Positions 43,386 through 54,651 of a DNA stretch of 64,000 bases are shown in pieces; within the stretch, counting starts at the first letter, position 1; each line of letters opens with the position of its first letter. Source of the stretch: Morinoia aosen. Its lineage: Eukaryota > Arthropoda > Malacostraca > Amphipoda > Talitridae. The DNA is taken from NCBI GenBank assembly GCA_030386875.1, contig CM059563.1, positions 14,030,001 to 14,094,000 on the forward strand, read 5' to 3'. The notes below the pieces were generated by a model that saw only the letters and a program-made list of their open reading frames with translations, was not told the origin of the DNA and made no database searches. The position numbers and the translations under genes are program-made.

Positions 43386-45194
43386 TTTTATTATTTTAGG
43401 CTTAGATGATAATTTCATTTTTAATTTACAGCTAGTGTGGTGGAAAATATGACATTGCCTTTTTTTACTGATTATTTAAAATTCTCCCAAGCGAAACCGT
43501 AAAACGTGAAACTTTCATTGTTGTAAATAGAGAGGAAATATATTCATATTAGAATGATAATTCACCTTTAATCTTTCAGTATGAAATTCTCTCAAATAAA
43601 TTGAAGATGATTTGAAAAGCTATATTCACATATCAAAAAAGTTTTTTTGAAACAAATAATCAAGCGCAACCTTTCTGATAGGCCTAATTCATTACTGTAC
43701 TGTGTAATTTTCAATTTGTCATTTGCATCATCTAGTAAAAGAAGTTTATTTGTTAATGATCATTTATTATTGAAATATAAATATTTAACTCGCTGTTTAA
43801 AAGAAATATTAGAAAATGCCACACCCATTTATAAATATGATATTTATCCTCAGAAATCTAATTTTACCGTTTTCTTTACAGATAGTTGCCACTTCGTAAA
43901 AAAGGCAACTTTTGACACAAGACGTTCACCACAGAGAAATTTTATAATCATTATTTTAGAATAATACCTAATGAATTAAAATTTTATCTCAGCATTGATA
44001 GGCCTGTGTGAAATCCATTTCTCCGTAAATGAGGGTGGAGTGGTGTTCCTAAATATAGATATGGTATCATCGACCCTCTCGGGTTCCTGCAACTTTATGG
44101 CTCTAGACTCGAGTCAGGCAGCGGAAGCAACTGTCAGTGAGTGTGTCGCTGGAGCCATTTTACAACTGTCTGCCGGGCTATGAGTAATAAGATAGCCAAA
44201 TTGTTTTACATGCTTTTCTCAGACCTTTCAATACCCTACGGAAGAGTGGTTGAGAGCGTCTGAGGCTTGGAAAGTTTTTGTTTTGAGTAATTTCTTTGAG
44301 TAACTTGCCGTCGTCTCAAGGATGTCAGAATAGTTGCCGAGAGAATATTAGGGCGAGGTCGGAGACCTAATTAAGTTGATGTTACTCCTCGTATGTACTT
44401 ATATCACAGTGCCAGACCAAGTGCCATGTTTCGTAGTACGCTAAAGTTGAAACACGTTATCAACCATTGAAAACGTTAGTTACTAGATGCTGCCGTGCTA
44501 ACTTTACAACGTTAGCTCTTGTTTCAATTATTAATTAATCTCGCACCTTTCCGTTTGAGCTTACATTTTGGTTATATTTCTTTAATGGTTAATAATTTGA
44601 TTTGTAATGCACGTTGAATGAAACTGAGTTCATGAATATTTTTTCAAACTAGGCTACTACATATGAAAAGGTTTTTTCCGGCCTGTCATTTACATATGAA
44701 CTGGATGCCAGCTTGATAAAATGTTTTAGATCTTAAACTTCGATGAATTTAATCATACTCTAAAATTATGTAGGTTGAGTATATGTTAACATAGTATTCA
44801 TGCTATCAATTGAAGTTAATATGTATAATCATATGGGGTAAATGTGTAGGAAAGGTCAGTAATACATTTATCACTTTTTGTTACCTAAACATAGTTAATT
44901 AGATCGAAATAAACAAGTATTCTTCTATGCACTTTCCGTCTTTCTGTTTGACCTGTCCTACACATTAACCATCATATGGTTTAATTTTTAAGTATAGCCT
45001 AAATAGTCACAACTAACATTATTACAATATTTGAGTGGTTTGGCCAATATTTGACCATCATGCAACTAGCCTAGGTGTGTGCTGACAAATCAGTTGCCAT
45101 TCTTTTGAGAGTACTGTTTATGGGTTACTGGTGAATAATTCTTTTAAATGAAAAATGTCTGCATATAAGCTCTTGTTCAATATTCTTTAGAGAG
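43386..45194. other. No gene recognised; one GC-richer patch
   Basis: Mostly AT-rich. The patch 43990-44360 is less AT-rich and contains TCA|GTGAGT at 44136|44137, a good donor core. It could be an upstream non-coding exon of the alpha-spectrin gene, but nothing proves it. Confidence 0.25.
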
Positions 45195-45202
45195 CAATGG
45201 TT

Positions 45203-47115
45203 CAGGGTTGGCATATAAAAAACCCACCCAACAAAAAACACACTAAAAAACCCAATAAATAATGTTTATTTTGGGGTTTTATTATTGTTATGTAAATTTT
45301 ATTTATTTTCAAGCTTATAGAATCAAAATGAGCTAAATATTTATCTTGTCAAAATAAGTATCTAAGTCATGTGCATGACTATGACAAGAAAACATTGAAA
45401 AACAAAACACCAATCCTATACAAATCAAATTAGAAAAACCTTAATCACAAAAAAACTTGAGGGACCAATATATTTTAATGAATTCCATTTCCAAAGTAAA
45501 AAAAAAAAAATTTAGAAACAAATGCAGTTTGACTACTTAATATAGAGACTTCTGAATTTTTCCTGTCTTCTAGACTAGACGGCTACTACAATACTACTGT
45601 GTTTCTCTTTCCACATCCACTGCCATTTCATCGTTGTCATCCACATCATGATCATTTGTGAGGTGGCGATATACTGAGACAATTTCTATGCGCGTTCTGA
45701 TCCTAATCTATTTCTTAATTTATTCCACACAATTCCAAATGTTGAGAAAATTCTCTCAATGGATCCTGAACTTGCGGGGCAAGAATGTAGATTGCTTATA
45801 AACTTGCAGCAGCCCTCTGCCAGTGTTTTTTTCATGAATCTACATTTTCTGCTGTTTCATGTCTTGAATATCCCACCATCAACAAGGAGTCATTGTCTTA
45901 GTGATATTCTCATTGAACATGTGTTTTGAGAAGATGTTGGAGTCCTTCAATTTATAGGAGTAAAGCGCACCGATGAACTCCGGATTGTTCTCAGCCAACC
46001 ACTTCTCAATATCAGTCTCCTTGAGAGCTTTGCCTTGAATGTTGTAAAATGAAACATCAATATCAAGCTCATTATCTTGTTGATCAGTCTAATGTGAAAC
46101 TAGGCTAAGTGAATTAGGTTAAACATTATTGTACACCCTAGAATAATGTAATGGTAGGATGCCCTACAATTTGCTGAACTTATTCGGGCCCACAGGTAGC
46201 TATACTCAAATTTGACCATTGTATTAGACTTAAGAAACATTCTACCTCTGGATCACCTGTGGTAAATAAATTGTTTAAATTGAAATAAGTCTAACAATTA
46301 TAGTCAGATTAGGCAAGACAACTGCAGCCATCATGGGGTGAGAAAGTAAAGAAAATACTGGCCTATGGGGAGCATTCAAGCTGCACTGGAACAAATTTGA
46401 CGATGGAATCTGTTAGAGCATTTACTTCCAATCATTTTGGTGTTTGTTGCTATCCTGTACTGCAAAAAGTGAATTTTTTGGCAAATTTAAAAAAAAATTT
46501 GGCATGTCACTACATGTTGTAACATGTAACAGTGTGGTTGACTGACTTGACTTGCGCAGCTAAGCACTCCAGCTCACACAATACACATGTTAAGTTGTTA
46601 ACAGCATGACTGTTAAGTGATGTGCAGCTGTCTTGCTTCAAGCTGCTTGTGGTGGTTACTTATGATCTGCATGGTGCTTCCCTCTCACATGACTTGCGCC
46701 TGTCTGCTGCTAAAACAACTTACTATGAATTGACGAGCATAACAATTCTCTTTGGACATTTTATATCTTTACAGACTGCCGAGCTATGTCTCTATGCATA
46801 TGGTAATTGGTAAATGGTAATTGTGATGGACACACTTAATTCATATATTGTTCATATAATGTAATAATTCATATAATAATGTAACATAATGTTGGAAATA
46901 AAGTAATCAAATGAAAATATTTACTCCATAAGTGTATGTATATAAATCTGAAATAGGGGCAACGGGAGTTGTGTGAATAACTCTTTTACAAAAACAGGTA
47001 TTACAAAAAACCCATTAAAGCCCAAAAAAACCCAATAAAACTCATAAAACCCAATTTAACCCAAAAAAACCCAGGGTTGGGTTTTTTTAAAAAACCCTGG
47101 CTTTTTTCATCCCTG
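45203..47115 (-). mobile_element. hAT-superfamily DNA transposon, internally deleted
   Basis: A 1913-bp element with short inverted ends (CAGGGTTGG on the left and CAGGGATGA on the right, read inward). It is flanked by a perfect 8-bp duplication CAATGGTT (45195-45202 and 47116-47123). Both are hallmarks of hAT elements. Many AAACCCA-type repeats crowd the ends (45220-45290 and 46998-47095). Only a decayed transposase C-terminus remains. Confidence 0.9.
45600..46060 (-). pseudogene. hAT transposase C-terminal remnant
   Basis: The minus strand shows KALKETDIEKWLAENNPEF, then after several stops a segment resembling the conserved hAT dimerisation domain (around FRIH*ENFLNIWNCVE, where active members read SxERxFSxxGxxxxxxR). 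The N-terminal BED-finger and most of the catalytic domain are absent. It is not functional. Confidence 0.7.
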
Positions 47116-47730
47116 CAATGGTTGGATTTGTTTTACTTTTTGGTTTGTGTTACTTTTTGGTGGTTACTGATACATGGAAAAATTATAAGGGTTTACACAC
47201 ACATCTAAAGTTGAATTGTTGGTTTACCTAACATTTTGACAGTTCCAAATAGCAGTTGAATCTACAAACCAACTATTAATATATTATTTCAAGCATTAAG
47301 GATACCGTACACATGTTTTTGGCCGCATGTTTAAAAACAAATTGATTTGCTTTACATTGAAGCTATACATGGGCTAAACATCAACAATAAATTTCACAGG
47401 CGTGCACGCAATAGAACGCTCACTGTTGGAAATGCACTGGTGGTGATGGTTGTATAATTTTTTTTTTAACAAAACTTCTTTATTTGTTGGATAACAAATC
47501 CTTAAAAACTTTTTCAATCATGAATACAAAAAAACACCAACAAATTTTTTTATGCAAACAAAGTATTTCATTGTGAAAATGTCATTTTGATTTTCCGTTT
47601 TTGTGGAAACCTAAAACTTTCCTTACGCAAAATACTACTCCTTCAATTTTTGATGTAAAGAGTCAAGAAAATGTTGTTTTAAAAGAAGAATACAAGGGCT
47701 ACAGCCCTGAAGTAGCAATTTGAGATTTTC

Positions 47731-48288
47731 TGTCAATATGTATTTTAGCTAGTTCATGGGAATTACAAATTCCGTTCCAAAAAATCATTAAAGGAACCAA
47801 TTTAAAAACGTTTTAGAAGAATGACATTCTGCTTGCTGATGCGTAATTTTTTAATTATTCAACTTTGAAGTTATAGGAACGTTGTACATAAAAGTGAAGG
47901 AGCAGACACGTAAACATGCTGTAATACGGTATTGACATAACGATTGGTGAGGTTAGGGTAGGTAATGTTAGGTTAGTTAAATAAACCAACCTAAAATAAC
48001 ATTTCAACCTAAAATAGCTTGCCTTAACTTACCCAAACCGACGCTGTTCTTTTTGCGCCAAAAAGTAGCGTGTCCTGCCAGAAAGATGGGCGTGACCCAA
48101 CAATGCAGCAACTAAGCAGCCGACCATATAATGTTATTTCTACCTGAACGTAATTATTGTTATATCTCGAAAATAAGGCATCAGCAAGCAGAATTTCATT
48201 CTTGTAAAACGTTTTTAAATGGGTTCCTTTGTGATTCTTTGGAAGGGAATTTTTAATTTTGGTGAACGGGTTAAACTACATATTGACC
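47731..48288. mobile_element. Foldback element, copy 2 (diverged)
   Basis: This is the same family as 8213-8913. Termini are TGTCAATATG and CATATTGACC. Arms share the AAGGAACC..TTTAAAAACG and CTGATGCGTAAT blocks with copy 1. A target duplication is no longer visible. The middle (47940-48020) contains TTAGG-like pentamers. Confidence 0.65.
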
Positions 48289-48591
48289 AAAAAAAGTTTG
48301 ATTAGCAAATATTTTCTAAAACTAGTAAAATTCCAATATTCCTATTAAAGGATATAATAATTCTGCTTGTTCCTTACTTAGTTAGGCTTTCATTGCTGTG
48401 ATTAATAAATACAAAGACCATTGCAGTCTCTATGCTACGGCTTGATTATATATTGAAAGTTCTTGAAGCAGGTTATATTGGAATTTTTTCATGGGTCCTG
48501 CTAGGATACGTTAGGCTAGGTAATGATATAATAAATTGAAGTACGATTTGTAATGTAGTCTAGGATATTAGAACATTAGGTTCAAATAGGT

Positions 48592-48984
48592 TTAGTTAAG
48601 ATAGGTTAGGCCAGAATAGGTGAGGCTGAGATAGGTTATGTTAGGATAGGTAAAGTTATGTTAGGTTAGGATAGGTTATGTTGGGTTAGGATAGGTTATG
48701 TTGGGTTAGGATAGGTTATGTTGGGTTAGGATAGGTTATGTTGGGTTAGGATAGGTTATGTTGGGTTAGGATAGGTTATGTTGGGTTAGGATAGGTTATG
48801 TTGGGTTAGGATAGGTTATGTTGGGTTAGGATAGGTTATGTTGGGTTAGGATAGATTATGTTGAGTTAGGATAGGTTATGTTGGGTTAGGATAGAATATG
48901 TTGGGTTAGGATAGAATATGTTGGGTTAGGATAGGTTATGTTGGGTAAGGTTTGGGTTTTTTGGGTTAGGATAGGTTATTTTGG
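48592..48984. repeat. 20-bp tandem repeat built of TTAGG-like pentamers
   Basis: Fourteen regular units of ATAGGTTATGTTGGGTTAGG run from 48671 to 48950, with degenerate units on both sides. Each unit is four pentamers (ATAGG, TTATG, TTGGG, TTAGG), all within one substitution of the arthropod telomere repeat TTAGG. Confidence 0.92.
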
Positions 48985-49564
48985 AATTATTTCATGGGTT
49001 CGTGTAGGTTTCCAATGAAATCGATCGTAGAATTTCCACAGGTCCTGCTAGTTTATATCATCTCTAAATTGGATAATGCTAATAGAAGCACATGAGTAAA
49101 TAGTTGGAAAATGATTGAAAATCAGGCAAATGAAATTAGAGCACAGTTGTAAACAAACTGATTAAGCAATCTTTCTATTCAATTTTATACTTTCAACAGG
49201 GTTAACCTCCATCCAAATTAGTGTATATGGAGGTGTTGTTTTTCTTCTTAGAAGAAGGATTACATTTACTTGCATTTCATCAAGATCAAACAGAATTAGA
49301 ACTGAGTAGATTTCCATGTATTAGGTATCATTGTTAGCGGCATGGTGCTTTAAGTAGGGTGCATACAAATTGATTTCATTTATGAACATACATCTAAGGT
49401 CCACATTATTTTTTGGCATTGACAACTGACACAAATGAGAATTAAAGGTTAGTACAAAACTGCTGTACAGTTTGAAAAACCTATTTAATCTTTGTGTCAG
49501 TCTACATACAATTTGAGTAATAATTCTCAAATTGTACATTGAAAACCATCCAAAAATTAACACT

Positions 49565-49755
49565 TGGACTGCAACATGGCCGCTTGTGGCCACGGAGGGA
49601 ATTTTCATATTACTGTTGATCGACCAGTAGTCACAAACTCAATTTTCATAAAAACCCAATTAAAGTCTGAAAGCATGATCCAGTTAATGATTGCTATTTT
49701 CAAAATTACTTATTATGACTCTAAATTTAAGTTGAATATTGAACTTCAGTTTTCC
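49565..49755. repeat. Dispersed repeat, copy 2
   Basis: Same orientation relative of 4960-5140, with shared ACCAGTAGTCACAAACT and a similar downstream order of blocks. Unclassified. Confidence 0.6.
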
Positions 49756-51848
49756 TAATTGCAGGTTGGGGTCAACCTCAATGTCATCTAAGTCTCATTT
49801 AGTGCTGATGACTGTGTAGTGCAGCTCAACACATACCTCTTTTGATATAAATGTTTATCTCTGGATGTCCCTGTTTTAGAGCTGAAGAAATCAAATATCC
49901 ATAAACATTTTTTATCAAGAAATACTTAATACTTTGTTCCTTGCTTTGCCCAACAAGTGGGAGTAATGGCACAAGTGCTTTTTATTTACCAATGTTTTTT
50001 GATTTTATGGTTTTGTTTTTTAATGATTGTTTGAAAATAGGTGACTGTTGCTTTTAATTATGTTTTTGTTTTTTCTTAACTCAACTGCAGACCCACATTA
50101 GTGTTACTCAATGCTTATGAACATTTTCAAACAATTTCAAACATTGGAAAAAGCAATTTTTCTCTCTTCTCTTCAAAAGTAACAAGTTTCACTGTCACTG
50201 AAAAGTAGCCCTTTTTTTCTCTTACAATAATAGTTCAAGTCTTCTCTCTCCTCGCAAAATCGATAATTTATTTTGTCCAAAAAAGAGATTTGTATTTTCT
50301 CCTTATGAAAATTTTTGATTTCTTATTGAATAGAAGCAATTTTCTTTCGTTGAAAAGTAGCCACAATTTTTCTTTTCAGACAGTATTACAATGAAGTAAT
50401 TTCTTGTTTAGCAAGTTCCTACAGAAGAGCTTAATAAGTTCTAAGTAAATCTAAAAAATATAGACTATGGTTCTGAAAATTTGTGTGTGGCAAAAGTGAA
50501 AAAGTGTCAAAATTTCTCTAGATCTTTATCTATTTTCTTTCCTTTCAGTTATTGAGCCTCTGAAATTGTTGAATAGAAATAGAAACAAATTGAACATATA
50601 GTAACTATGTCCACATCATTTTTAGTTTTGTGTATATCATTTGAACAAATTATTTTGTTAGGAACCACATTCTATACGTTTTAATTGAACATTGAAGTAT
50701 TCAAGTAATTTATTAAATAATATCTTAAACAGAGTAAAATAATATTAATTTTTGAAGCTAAAATATTAGAAAATTATTTGCTGAACAGCTTGTGTCAGTT
50801 TCATGATATGGAGTTCAAAGAGGCTACTGTTGCTTGTTGTTTTGTTATCAGAAGCCGGACTCAGCTGATAAGTGTGTCCGAGGCTTGCTTAACATGTATG
50901 ATAAATTGACATATCTTAATTCTCCTGCCTCTGTAGTTTGTCATTGTTGATTTTTGATCTAAGTTCATTGAATATTTTATATTTTCTTATTCTTACATAA
51001 ACTAGTTTACTAGAGGTTAGTTAATGGCTAAGATTTGTACAAGCCCTCATATTTGTGATTATCTTCTTTTCACCATATTTTAAAACATTTAATCATGCAT
51101 TTTCACCATATTTTAAAACATTTAATCATGTATTTTCTTCTTACTATTTTTATGACTGGCCAATTCTGTAACTCTTATGAGAATTTGCAATACAGTTACA
51201 GAAATGAGCAGTTGAGTTGATTAACTGAGCAGTTGGACTAAGAACTGAGAGGAGTTTTTAGTTAATAAAATTATTTTCATTAACTAGTAATGGTTTATTT
51301 CCACTAAGTCTAGTCATTTTGTTTCTCTCATTTTGTATTGCAATGCGTGATTTAGCTCAATGAATGAGTTGAGCATTTGTCCTGCTAATTTTTTGTTTTT
51401 TGTTGGTCAAACTGTCACATGTCTGTGCCCTGCCATGTCAAGTTCATCCTTCTTGACATTTTCTGTGATGTTTCATGTCTTCACTTTGATGAAGTTCATG
51501 ATTTTTATTCTGGATAATTCAACTTGTGAAATTTGTATGCTAGTGTGCTCTGGTAAGCTTTGATAAGAGCAGCTGCTCCTGATAAGCTTGTTATCTATGA
51601 AAGGAATGCACACAAGCTCTCTCATCATAGGTCCGTTGAATGAGACCACACATATGTGCAACAGTTAAGGTTGACCACTTACTGTGAGTTTATTGTAGCT
51701 GTCATTATTCATAATACAGTATGTTCATATTGTTATTGAATTGGCAATGTCATTTTTGAAAATAACTGTAATGCACACAAGTAAAAAAGGTAAAGAGATT
51801 ACAATGCTGACACAGGCAATTTTCTAACTCTCACCTATTATTTTCCAG
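49756..51848. other. Upstream intron or intergenic, no gene recognised
   Basis: T-rich. A ~33-bp direct duplication (TTTTCACCATATTTTAAAAC...) lies at 51067-51130. Because exon 1 below opens with an acceptor, at least the right end of this stretch is probably intron of the alpha-spectrin gene. Confidence 0.4.
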
Positions 51849-52035
51849 GGCTTGATCTTCTTGCGTTTCATTTGCCGTCAAAGTGAATTGCAGGGGCCAT
51901 TCTAGACCATCTAAACGAGTTAAACCAGGTCACGTGAACTTTTGTTCTGCTATTCTTCTTTGTGTTGAAATAGCTACTGCATAAAATCCTTGCATAGAGT
52001 TATACTGAAAACATCAAGGGGACTGTGGAGACAAG
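51849..52035 (+). other. alpha-Spec: 5' untranslated part of the first coding exon of alpha-spectrin
   Basis: TATTATTTTCCAG|GG at 51848|51849 is a good acceptor, so the exon is internal and a non-coding first exon must lie upstream. There are no in-frame upstream codons that would extend the protein. The ATG at 52036 is in a favourable context (ACAAGATGG). Confidence 0.65.
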
Positions 52036-52203
52036 ATGGAAGTGAGTCAGACAAGTGGGGTGCCTGTGGTGAAGGAGGTGCGCATCCTGGAGACAGCGGA
52101 GGACATCCAGGACAGGAGAGAGCAGGTGCTGTCCCGCTACCAGCAGTTCAGGAGCGAGGCGCGCATCAAGAGGGACAAGCTTGAGGACTCCCGCAGGTTT
52201 CAG
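52036..52203 (+). CDS. alpha-Spec: Alpha-spectrin, coding exon 1
   Basis: Start of the alpha subunit of spectrin, the rod-like cytoskeletal protein that pairs with beta-spectrin and cross-links actin under the plasma membrane. The 56 codons hold a short unique N-terminus, then VRILETAEDIQDRREQVLSRYQQFR, the conserved lone helix that joins with beta-spectrin's C-terminal helices to make the tetramer. The exon ends FQ|GTCAGT in phase 0 and joins to YFKRDADELESW in the next exon. I chose ATG 52036 because animal alpha-spectrins begin about a dozen residues before the ETAEDIQ motif. Confidence 0.95.
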
Positions 52204-53420
52204 GTCAGTGCTGGAGTGCTCATTTCCTCTATAGTAATGAGTGAACTTGCAACAAAAGTGATTATGAAAGCTGCTATGTTTGCGGACAATAATATTGATA
52301 TAAAGTAGTTTTTTTGCTCTGCAGAATGGTAATATAAATGCGTTAGTAATGAACAATATTCTAACTAATATAATGGTAAAAATCAAGCTATTGATATGAA
52401 TTAATACTGAAACATAGGTTTCCTTTCATTGAGGACAGGAAAAATTTTTGTTTTGTAATTTGATTAGCCTCTTTGAGGAAGTTCTTTTTTTCATGCATGA
52501 TTTTGGATTTACTGTGCTATCATGAAATTCTAAGCTTAAATTGTTGTGTGAGTAGGGGTATTAGTTGTAAGAACTTGATTTCTTGAATTGTGTGTAATAT
52601 TAGTATTCTGGTTAGGTCGAAATTTTCTCAGCAAAGTTTCCCATGTCAAATCAAAGACTAGCTATAAAGCACATTTTGGTTCTAGATTTTTTGAGAAGTT
52701 ACAAATGTTTCTGGATACATTCTTGATAGCATTGAAAGGTAGGCTGCAATTTCATTGAGTATTTATTACCCTGTTGGAATGAATTACTTGTAGCCATTCT
52801 TCCCTACAGTAGCATTAACTAATATTCACCAAAGATTCATTCAAGTTGACACTTTCTCAGTATCAAAAATTGTAAGTATACAGAAGGACTACTTTGGGGC
52901 AAAGCATTGCCAAGCCACCTTTATACCTGGAAGCATTAGAATCAAAGTTGTTTTGCATAGCTCTAACTGTGGACTTTAGACTGTTCATGTCATGGCATTG
53001 ATGTTTGGTATGTTGAGGCCACTGTAAAATTTTGAAGACTTGTAGCTATGATCAAATCTCAATAGGATTCTCTCATATTAATTGTATTTTAACTTGCAAT
53101 GCTGTAATCAGGTGCAGAAATGTTTCAACCTTATAATTTTGGTTCGAGTGAAGAATTGGAAACTAATTGTTAGTTTGAAATATTACAGAATGCGCCCTTC
53201 TTCAATATTACAGTGCTCAATATAGGTTTCTCAAGTTCAGAACTTCTGATTTCTCCTTCCCATTGTGTGTTGAGGTTTGCTGGTAGTGTTCTAATCTCAC
53301 AAGTCTTGCCTTGCAGTCAATATTACAGTACTTGCTGTAGGTTACTCAAGTTTATAACATTTCCCATTGTGTATTGAGGTTTGCCGGCAGTTTTCTAATC
53401 TCACAAGTCTTGCCTTGCAG
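52204..53420 (+). other. Alpha-spectrin intron 1 with duplicated acceptor
   Basis: 1217 bases. The last ~220 are a tandem duplication (53202-53316 and 53317-53420) that includes the 3' splice site. The rest is unremarkable AT-rich sequence. Confidence 0.85.
53202..53420 (+). repeat. Tandem duplication of the intron 1 acceptor region
   Basis: Two copies (115 and 104 bp) of a segment starting TCAATATTACAG and ending AATCTCACAAGTCTTGCCTTGCAG-like. The final 20 or so bases are identical. The first acceptor (53316) is a decoy: using it adds TCAATATTACAGTACTTGCTG and an in-frame stop TAG. Confidence 0.85.
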
Positions 53421-53652
53421 TACTTTAAGCGCGATGCCGATGAGCTGGAGTCATGGATCCACGAGAAGCTGCAGGCAGCATCGGACGAGAGCTACAAGGA
53501 CCCCACCAACCTCCAGGCCAAAATCCAGAAGCATCAGGCGTTTGAGGCCGAAGTGGCAGCCCACTCTAACGCCATTGTTGTGTTGGACAACCAGGGCTCG
53601 GAGATGATCAAGAACCAGCACTTCGCGTCTGATATCATCCACCAGAAACTGG
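53421..53652 (+). CDS. alpha-Spec: Alpha-spectrin, coding exon 2 (repeat 1)
   Basis: Codes most of the first full spectrin repeat. YFKRDADELESWIHEKLQAA has the invariant Trp of helix A, followed by SDESYKDPTNLQAKIQKHQAFEAEV, almost identical in all animals. The acceptor is TTGCCTTGCAG at 53420. The exon ends AAACTGG|GTCAGT in phase 1, and G joins AG of the next exon to keep the frame ([13 protein letters not shown]). The short peptide after the donor is intron. Confidence 0.95.
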
Positions 53653-54651
53653 GTCAGTAATAGGGATTAACCTTGTCAAATTAGGTCGTTAGTGACGATC
53701 ATCCAGTTGGAGGTAAATCGAGTTAGTAATGTGAATAGTCTTCCAGAACTCATTTAGAATAATGGGAATAGTTATTTTAAACTAAGAGTCATACATCATA
53801 ATTAAAGTAGCAATTAAAATTATGTGACTGAAATCAGGCCGAGAATAATCATTGGGGCAGATTAAAAAATGAGGATCATGGGCCAAATTTTTGAGTGGTA
53901 GAGATGATTTCCAGTAGCCACTTCTCTGCTACGAACCAATATTTTAAAAATGACTGATATAAAACCTAGTGTACTTGTGATGAAAGTGCGACTAAAGCTA
54001 GTCAGGATTTTGATTATAATGCCGTAGAAATAAATTTAAAATTTTTTATTTCTGTCGAGACTTTCTTTGGGGGAGATTTAAGCTAGAATTTTTTTAATTG
54101 TAAAAATCAACATGGGTACAAGCACTTATCAGGCGCATCATCGTCAATTAGCATGCTTTTTAGTTTGCTGGAGTTGAACACAGCTAATCTTGCAGAGACC
54201 TTCTCTCAACCATTTTGAGAAATGCTGCACAGCTGCTTTTTGAAACTCTTCTTTCAGCCCCATATCGTAACCCATATATGTGAGCTTTGGTACTCAAAAA
54301 TGCAACTGGTCTCAAACTTTGTAAGGTGTCAGTTAAATAAAAATGTCATTTGCCTGTGTAAACATTATTAGCGTTTTGTTGCCTGTTGGATGGTGATACT
54401 TTGGTAGTAGTCATGGCCGATGTCATGTCATGTCAATCGCGGTATTACGGTGTGTGGGGTAACAATTGTATTTAAACAACAGTTGCTGGGTATAAAAATG
54501 AAGCCCTATTTCTAAATTTGTTTGGTTCTGTTGCTGAATTTTGCATCACTGGGGATGATATTTCAGTAGACACATTTCAATGTACAAAAAAGAAGCAATG
54601 CTGGTGCATTCTTTTTTCCTATTGAATGAGAGCATCTTTCATCTGGTACAG

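Noticed and set aside
48592..48984. CRISPR-like array
   Set aside because: Units are contiguous without unique spacers and the DNA is from an animal. It is a minisatellite.
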